Assembly (NCBI GenBank): GCA_025455985.1
Contig: JALOLM010000027.1
Location: 1 to 19,540, forward strand
Source: Candidatus Nanopelagicales bacterium
GTDB lineage: Bacteria; Actinomycetota; Actinomycetes; S36-B12; UBA10799
Reading direction: 5' to 3'
DNA: 19,540 nucleotides
In this document: positions 15,766-19,540 of the stretch, piece by piece
Layout of the letters: each line of letters begins with the position of its first letter
How positions within the stretch are numbered: the first letter of the stretch is position 1
Notes under the pieces: model-generated
The model's input: only the letters and a program-made list of their open reading frames with translations
Told to the model about the DNA's origin: nothing
Database searches by the model: none
Program-made: the position numbers and the translations under genes

Positions 15766-16570
15766 CCTGCTTACGCACCACCCAGGCAAGGACCTCGGCG
15801 GCCGCCGGATGGGAGAGCAGTTCCAGGTTCGGTTCGGTCGCGTCGAAGTCACGCAGCAGCCAGCCATCCGGGCCACGGACGATTTCAACGCGCGCCTGCA
15901 CGATCTGTTCGGCGCCGCCCGCGCGCTCCACCACGTGATCGACGAGGTCCACGAGGTCCCCTTCAGGAGCACCACCCGCTGAGCCGGATGAATCGATGCA
16001 GTGCGAGATCCGTCCGCCCAGGACCACCACGGCGACGCACTGGTCCGCGTGCGAGTCCATATCCGCTTGCGCCAGCACCGTTCGTCCGTGCTCCAGCAGT
16101 TCAGCGGCGATGACCGCTGCCTCCTGCGCGGATTCGGCGACGACACCCGGGCGTCGCGGCTCCCGGACATTCGGCTGGACGCGAATCCTGGACCACTGCC
16201 GGGCGTGGATCTGAGCGGTGAAAGCGTCGAGTGGATCCCCCGGCTCGATCCAGACACAGTCGACCGTGGGGACCCCGGCGATGGCGAAGTCCCGGATCTG
16301 GCTCCGGTCGGTATTGCGGGCCAAGACGACGCCCGGATTGTCCAGAAGGGTCACGTCCTCCACCGCACGCGCCCATTTCAGGAAGACCTGTCGCCGATCA
16401 CCGGCATCGGTCCGGCGCACCAGCACAAGATCGAAGTCAGACCATTCGACCGCTGCGTCCCACCGGACCGGCAGCGCTTCCAGCCCGGCGCCTGCAAACG
16501 CGCTCAGAGCCAGGGCTGTTTCAGGATCGTCGCCACCGGCATCCGTGACGTAGGCGACCCGTGGTTGCAT
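15731..16570 (-). CDS. degenerate ATP-grasp (RimK/glutathione-synthetase-like) protein
   Basis: A 279-residue protein that follows the layout of actinobacterial ATP-grasp ligases: W-S-D-F-D-L-V-L-V-R (43-52), N-T-D-R-S-Q-I-R-D (86-94), a short W-I-E-P-G-D linker (107-112), L-G-G-R-I-S-H (184-190), and V-E-I-V-R-G-P-D-G (228-236) before T-E-P-N-L. Where active members have V-V-K-P, the ATP-binding lysine segment, this reads R-V-Q-P (130-133). The metal-binding E-L-E segment appears as D-F-D. I therefore infer weak or no ligase activity. It is coupled to ctaB by a TGATG overlap, and its 3' end overlaps ctaA. A regulatory or structural role beside heme A synthesis is possible but unsupported. 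Confidence 0.72.
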   Translation of the reverse strand: MQPRVAYVTDAGGDDPETALALSAFAGAGLEALPVRWDAAVEWSDFDLVLVRRTDAGDRRQVFLKWARAVEDVTLLDNPGVVLARNTDRSQIRDFAIAGVPTVDCVWIEPGDPLDAFTAQIHARQWSRIRVQPNVREPRRPGVVAESAQEAAVIAAELLEHGRTVLAQADMDSHADQCVAVVVLGGRISHCIDSSGSAGGAPEGDLVDLVDHVVERAGGAEQIVQARVEIVRGPDGWLLRDFDATEPNLELLSHPAAAEVLAWVVRKQVTPDARQSFAQ

Positions 16571-17481
16571 CAGCCCAGCAGCAACGGATCGATCGCCACC
16601 GCCAGGAACAGCAGCGCGAGGTAGGTGATGGACCAGTGGAACAACCGCATCGGCCGAGGATCTGCCCCTGCCCGGGTGCGCCGCCGCAGGAGGTACGCCT
16701 CGCCGAGGAATACCGCACCCAGCACCACGGCGCTGACGCTATAGATCCAGCCCATCGGCGCGACAGGTACCAGCGCCAATGAGGCGATGACGGTGGCGGC
16801 CGAGTACCAGAGGATCTGGTCGGCAACGTGCTTGGTCTCTGCGACCACGGGCAGCATGGGCACGCCGGCCGAGCCGTAGTCGTCCCGGAATCGCAAGGAC
16901 AGCGGCCAATAATGCGGCGGGGTCCACAGGAAGATCACGAGGAACAGCACCCAGGGCGTCCAGGACAGATGCCCGGTGATCGCAGCCCAGCCGATCAGCA
17001 CCGGGAAACATCCGGCCGCACCGCCCCACACGATGTTCTGCGAGGTGCGGCGTTTGAGGATCATGGTGTAACCGACGACGTACAAGAAGATGGCCAAGCC
17101 TGCCAGTCCCGCCGCCAGCAGGTTGGTGGTCAGCGCCAACCACACCACCGACAGCGCGCTCAGCGCACTTCCGAACGCCCAACCGGCCGCAGGACTGATT
17201 CGTCCCGTGACCATCGGCCGCGCGCTCGTACGCTTCATCACCGCGTCGATGTCCCGGTCGTACACACTGTTCATCGAGTTGGCCCCCGCTGCCGCCAGAG
17301 AGCCCCCGATCAGCGTTGCCAGCAACGTGTTCAGCGGTGGCAGCCCACGAGCCGCGAGCACCATGGCAGGCACGGTGGTGACCAGCAGAAGTTCGATGAT
17401 CCGCGGTTTGGTCAGCGCGAGGTAGGCCCGCCAGGTGCTGTTCCGGGTCCGCTCCCGGGAAGCGAGGTCGGTACTGGCCAC
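16570..17481 (-). CDS. ctaB: heme O synthase (protoheme IX farnesyltransferase) CtaB
   Basis: A 303-residue UbiA-family membrane prenyltransferase that adds a farnesyl group to heme B to make heme O. The first Asp motif is N-S-V-Y-D-R-D-I-D (71-79, D75 and D79), followed by K-R-T-S-A-R-P. Other CtaB segments: K-R-R-T-S-Q-N-I-V-W-G-G (143-154), W-T-P-P-H (186-190) and the second polar motif F-R-D-D-Y (198-202). About nine hydrophobic segments. It starts at GTG 17481 without a spaced ribosome site; TAGTCT at 17493-17488 lies seven bases before, suggesting a leaderless mRNA. A perfect 7-bp dyad covers this start. Confidence 0.95.
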   Translation of the reverse strand: MASTDLASRERTRNSTWRAYLALTKPRIIELLLVTTVPAMVLAARGLPPLNTLLATLIGGSLAAAGANSMNSVYDRDIDAVMKRTSARPMVTGRISPAAGWAFGSALSALSVVWLALTTNLLAAGLAGLAIFLYVVGYTMILKRRTSQNIVWGGAAGCFPVLIGWAAITGHLSWTPWVLFLVIFLWTPPHYWPLSLRFRDDYGSAGVPMLPVVAETKHVADQILWYSAATVIASLALVPVAPMGWIYSVSAVVLGAVFLGEAYLLRRRTRAGADPRPMRLFHWSITYLALLFLAVAIDPLLLG

Positions 17482-17500
17482 CCCTGCAGACTACAGGGGT
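17480..17500. promoter_or_regulatory. dyad operator candidate over the ctaB start
   Basis: ACCCCTG (17480-17486) and CAGGGGT (17494-17500) form a perfect 7-bp inverted repeat with a 7-base spacer. The spacer holds TAGTCT on the minus strand, a possible -10 box, and the inner edge overlaps the GTG start of ctaB. A protein bound here would block ctaB transcription. I do not know the regulator. Confidence 0.5.
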
Positions 17501-17568
17501 CAGCCGCTGCGCGGGACATCCCGGGATCCGATTGGCCGGGAGGCCGGGTGTGCGGGCACAGTGGGCAC

Positions 17569-18636
17569 ATGACCGACACCTTCCAGATATCCCCGGCGGC
17601 GCGTGGCCTACGGCGAATGTTGGCCCTGCCACCCCGGTGGATCGAGCGCCTGGCAGGACCTGCCCCGCAGCTGGACGGCCGGACGTTGGACCCGGCCGTT
17701 CACCTGCTGGTGCGGGCCAACGAACGACTGCAGGCGACGGGCAAGGACGGCGATCTGCAGCACAGACGTGATGGGATCAGGCGCTCCAGCAGGCTCATCA
17801 TGCCCACCTTGCAGGGCATCTCGGTGACGAACAGAACTCTTCCGGGCCCGGACGGAGCAATTCCCGTACGGGTCTATCGCAGTCATCGGTCGGTGGGTCC
17901 GTTGCCCGTCATCGTGTATTTCCATGGTGGCGGCTGGGTGGTCGGTGACCTGGACAGCCACGACGGTTCGTGCCGCATGCTCGCCGGCCACAGCGGAGCG
18001 GCAGTTGTGTCAGTGGACTACCGTCTCGCTCCAGAATTCCCCTTTCCTGGACCCCTGGATGATGCCTGGGCGGCGTTCCGGTACGTCTTCGACCATCCCG
18101 GGGAATTCGGGGGCGTCCCTGGGCTGGTGGCGGTCATGGGCGACAGCGCTGGAGCGAATCTTGCGGCGGCCGTCTGCCTGCGCGGACGCGACGACGGTCC
18201 GCTCCCTCGGGCCCAGATCCTCATCTATCCCGCCACGGACCTGCGTATGGAGCAGCCCTCCATCGACACCTTCGCCGATGGCTTCCTGCTCACCAAAGCC
18301 GACATGATCTGGTATCGCGAGCAGTACCTCACCGATCCCGCCCAGATGTCCGACCCGCTGGTCTCGCCACTGCTGGCCCCCGATGTCAGTGGGTTGCCGC
18401 CCACCCAGGTGTGGACGGCTGGGTTCGATCCCTTGCGGGACGAGGGTGCGCGCTACGCGCAACGTCTGCAGGACGCCGGTGTCGCCTGCAGGTACACCTG
18501 CTTGGACGACCAGGTGCACGGATTCTTCTCGATGGGGGTCCTGCCCGGCGGGATGACGCGGGTCGCGGACATCTGTCGCAGTGCTGGCGAGCTGGTTCGC
18601 TCCACACACGGCACGACACGAATCTCCTCTGGCTGA
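17569..18636 (+). CDS. alpha/beta hydrolase, hormone-sensitive lipase family
   Basis: A 355-residue carboxylesterase/lipase of the HSL (family IV) type. The oxyanion motif H-G-G-G is at 119-122, the nucleophile S193 in G-D-S-A-G, the acid D287 in F-D-P-L-R-D and the base H317 in V-H-G-F. All catalytic residues are present. An N-terminal cap region (about 1-80) precedes the core. The frame is open far upstream, but the start ATG 17569 removes the part antisense to ctaB. It stands between ctaB and tkt, divergent from ctaB with an 87-base gap. The ester substrate is unknown. Confidence 0.88.
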   Translation: MTDTFQISPAARGLRRMLALPPRWIERLAGPAPQLDGRTLDPAVHLLVRANERLQATGKDGDLQHRRDGIRRSSRLIMPTLQGISVTNRTLPGPDGAIPVRVYRSHRSVGPLPVIVYFHGGGWVVGDLDSHDGSCRMLAGHSGAAVVSVDYRLAPEFPFPGPLDDAWAAFRYVFDHPGEFGGVPGLVAVMGDSAGANLAAAVCLRGRDDGPLPRAQILIYPATDLRMEQPSIDTFADGFLLTKADMIWYREQYLTDPAQMSDPLVSPLLAPDVSGLPPTQVWTAGFDPLRDEGARYAQRLQDAGVACRYTCLDDQVHGFFSMGVLPGGMTRVADICRSAGELVRSTHGTTRISSG

Positions 18637-18701
18637 CCACTGCGCTTGACCCCGCACTGGCGCTACGCTGAGGCGGCACAACTGATGGAGAGGACACCGC
18701 C

Positions 18702-19540
18702 TTGAGCGTCGAATGGACCGACTTGGACCGACGAGCGGTGAACACCGCTCGTGCCTTGGCAATGGACGCCGTCCAGAAGGTAGGCAACGGCCACCCCGGA
18801 ACCGCGATGAGCCTGGCCCCTGCCGCCTACTTGCTGTACCAGCGATTCTTGCGCCACGATCCCGCGGATCCCCGCTGGATCGGCCGTGACCGTTTCGTTC
18901 TGTCCAACGGCCACTCGAGCCTGACGCAGTACATCCAGTTGTACCTGTCGGGATATGGTTTGGAACTCTCTGACCTCGAGGCGTTCCGGACCTGGGGCAG
19001 TCTCACCCCCGGACACCCGGAGTATCACCACACTGTTGGCATCGAGACGACCACGGGCCCTCTGGGCCAGGGGTATGCCACCGGTGTGGGCATGGCGATG
19101 GACGCGCGCTTTGTCCGCGGGTTGTTCGATCCCGCCGCCGAGACTGCCAGCAGCCCGTTCGACCATCGCGTGTGGGTCTTCGCCGGGGACGGCTGCGTAC
19201 AGGAAGGCATCACCAGTGAGGCCGCCAGCCTCGCCGGACACCAGGGGCTGGGCAACCTCATCGTGATCTACGACGACAACCACATCTCGATCGAGGGGAA
19301 CACCGAAGTCTCGTTCAGCGAGGACGTACTGGCCCGGCACGCCGCCTATGGTTGGCACACCCAACACGTGGACCTGGGAGTCGACGGCGACGTGGACGTG
19401 CAGGGTTTGGCACGTGCGATGCGCAACGCCATGGACGAGACGGGGCGGCCGTCCATCATCGGACTGCGGTCGATCATCGCGTGGCCGGCACCGGACCTGC
19501 AGAACACTGGCAAATCCCACGGCTCGGCGCTCGGCGTGGA
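18702..19540 (+). CDS. tkt: transketolase, N-terminal part (cut by window end)
   Basis: The first 279 codons of transketolase, which moves two-carbon units between sugar phosphates using thiamine diphosphate. Visible: G-N-G-H-P-G-T-A-M-S (H31), L-S-N-G-H-S-S (H71), T-P-G-H-P-E-Y (102-108), T-T-G-P-L-G-Q-G (117-124), and the ThDP/metal motif G-D-G (162-164) with N193 in Y-D-D-N-H-I-S-I-E. The start is a TTG at 18702, with GGAGAGG (18687-18693) eight bases before it; no in-frame ATG occurs nearby at the right place. The close ctaB-tkt arrangement is typical of actinobacteria, here with a hydrolase between them. Confidence 0.95.
   Translation, partial: MSVEWTDLDRRAVNTARALAMDAVQKVGNGHPGTAMSLAPAAYLLYQRFLRHDPADPRWIGRDRFVLSNGHSSLTQYIQLYLSGYGLELSDLEAFRTWGSLTPGHPEYHHTVGIETTTGPLGQGYATGVGMAMDARFVRGLFDPAAETASSPFDHRVWVFAGDGCVQEGITSEAASLAGHQGLGNLIVIYDDNHISIEGNTEVSFSEDVLARHAAYGWHTQHVDLGVDGDVDVQGLARAMRNAMDETGRPSIIGLRSIIAWPAPDLQNTGKSHGSALGV

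Noticed and set aside
16828..17568. Upstream extension of the alpha/beta hydrolase frame
   Set aside because: It is antisense to ctaB; the hydrolase family N-terminus begins near ATG 17569.
18663..19520. 285-codon minus-strand open frame at the right end
   Set aside because: Antisense to transketolase, whose motifs are clear on the plus strand.

Overview
The window is high-GC DNA with dense, mostly overlapping genes. Its gene set points to an actinobacterium: a SufR-type [Fe-S] repressor heading a sufB-sufD-Rieske-sufC-sufS-sufU-sufT operon, a nearby ABC-F ATPase with a small HTH gene, heme A synthase (ctaA) beside a two-gene ABC exporter, and ctaB close to transketolase. From memory this resembles the Mycobacterium tuberculosis Rv1449c-Rv1473A neighbourhood (tkt, ctaB, ctaA, ABC pair, suf operon, ABC-F, small regulator). 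SufB has no intein. I cannot name a genus.

Layout. 1-182 (+) is the 3' end of a short-chain dehydrogenase gene. 183-507 has no intact gene; it holds decayed copies of that gene's 3' end and a terminator-like stem-loop. From 11540 leftwards to 508 every gene is on the minus strand. First comes sufR-sufB-sufD-Rieske-sufC-sufS-sufU-sufT, where each stop overlaps the next start by 1-4 nt. Then follow a 56-codon small ORF joined by ATGA to a CDF-like metal transporter, an ABC-F protein, a 71-aa HTH protein, and a fused ABC exporter. A perfect CAAC-N6-GTTG SufR-type operator overlaps the putative sufR start.

Divergently, 11700-15765 (+) carries an SRPBCC protein, an SDR, an ABC ATPase and an ABC permease, all overlapping by 4 nt, then ctaA. 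Convergent to ctaA are a degenerate ATP-grasp protein and ctaB (16570-17481, -). The last part (+) is an HSL-type alpha/beta hydrolase and the 5' part of tkt, cut by the window end.

Working together: the suf genes assemble Fe-S clusters, with SufS/SufU mobilising sulfur, SufBCD as scaffold and SufR as cluster-sensing repressor. ctaB and ctaA convert heme B to heme O and then heme A for cytochrome oxidase. Transketolase belongs to the pentose phosphate pathway. The least ordinary elements are the unannotated small ORF before the CDF gene, the ATP-grasp protein that has lost its usual ATP-binding lysine, the perfect 7-bp dyads over the starts of ctaB and the exporter, a nested hairpin coding the CDF Cys/Ser tail, a 12-bp repeat upstream of two minus-strand genes, and the SDR gene-end remnants. 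No CRISPR array, tRNA, rRNA or insertion sequence was recognised.
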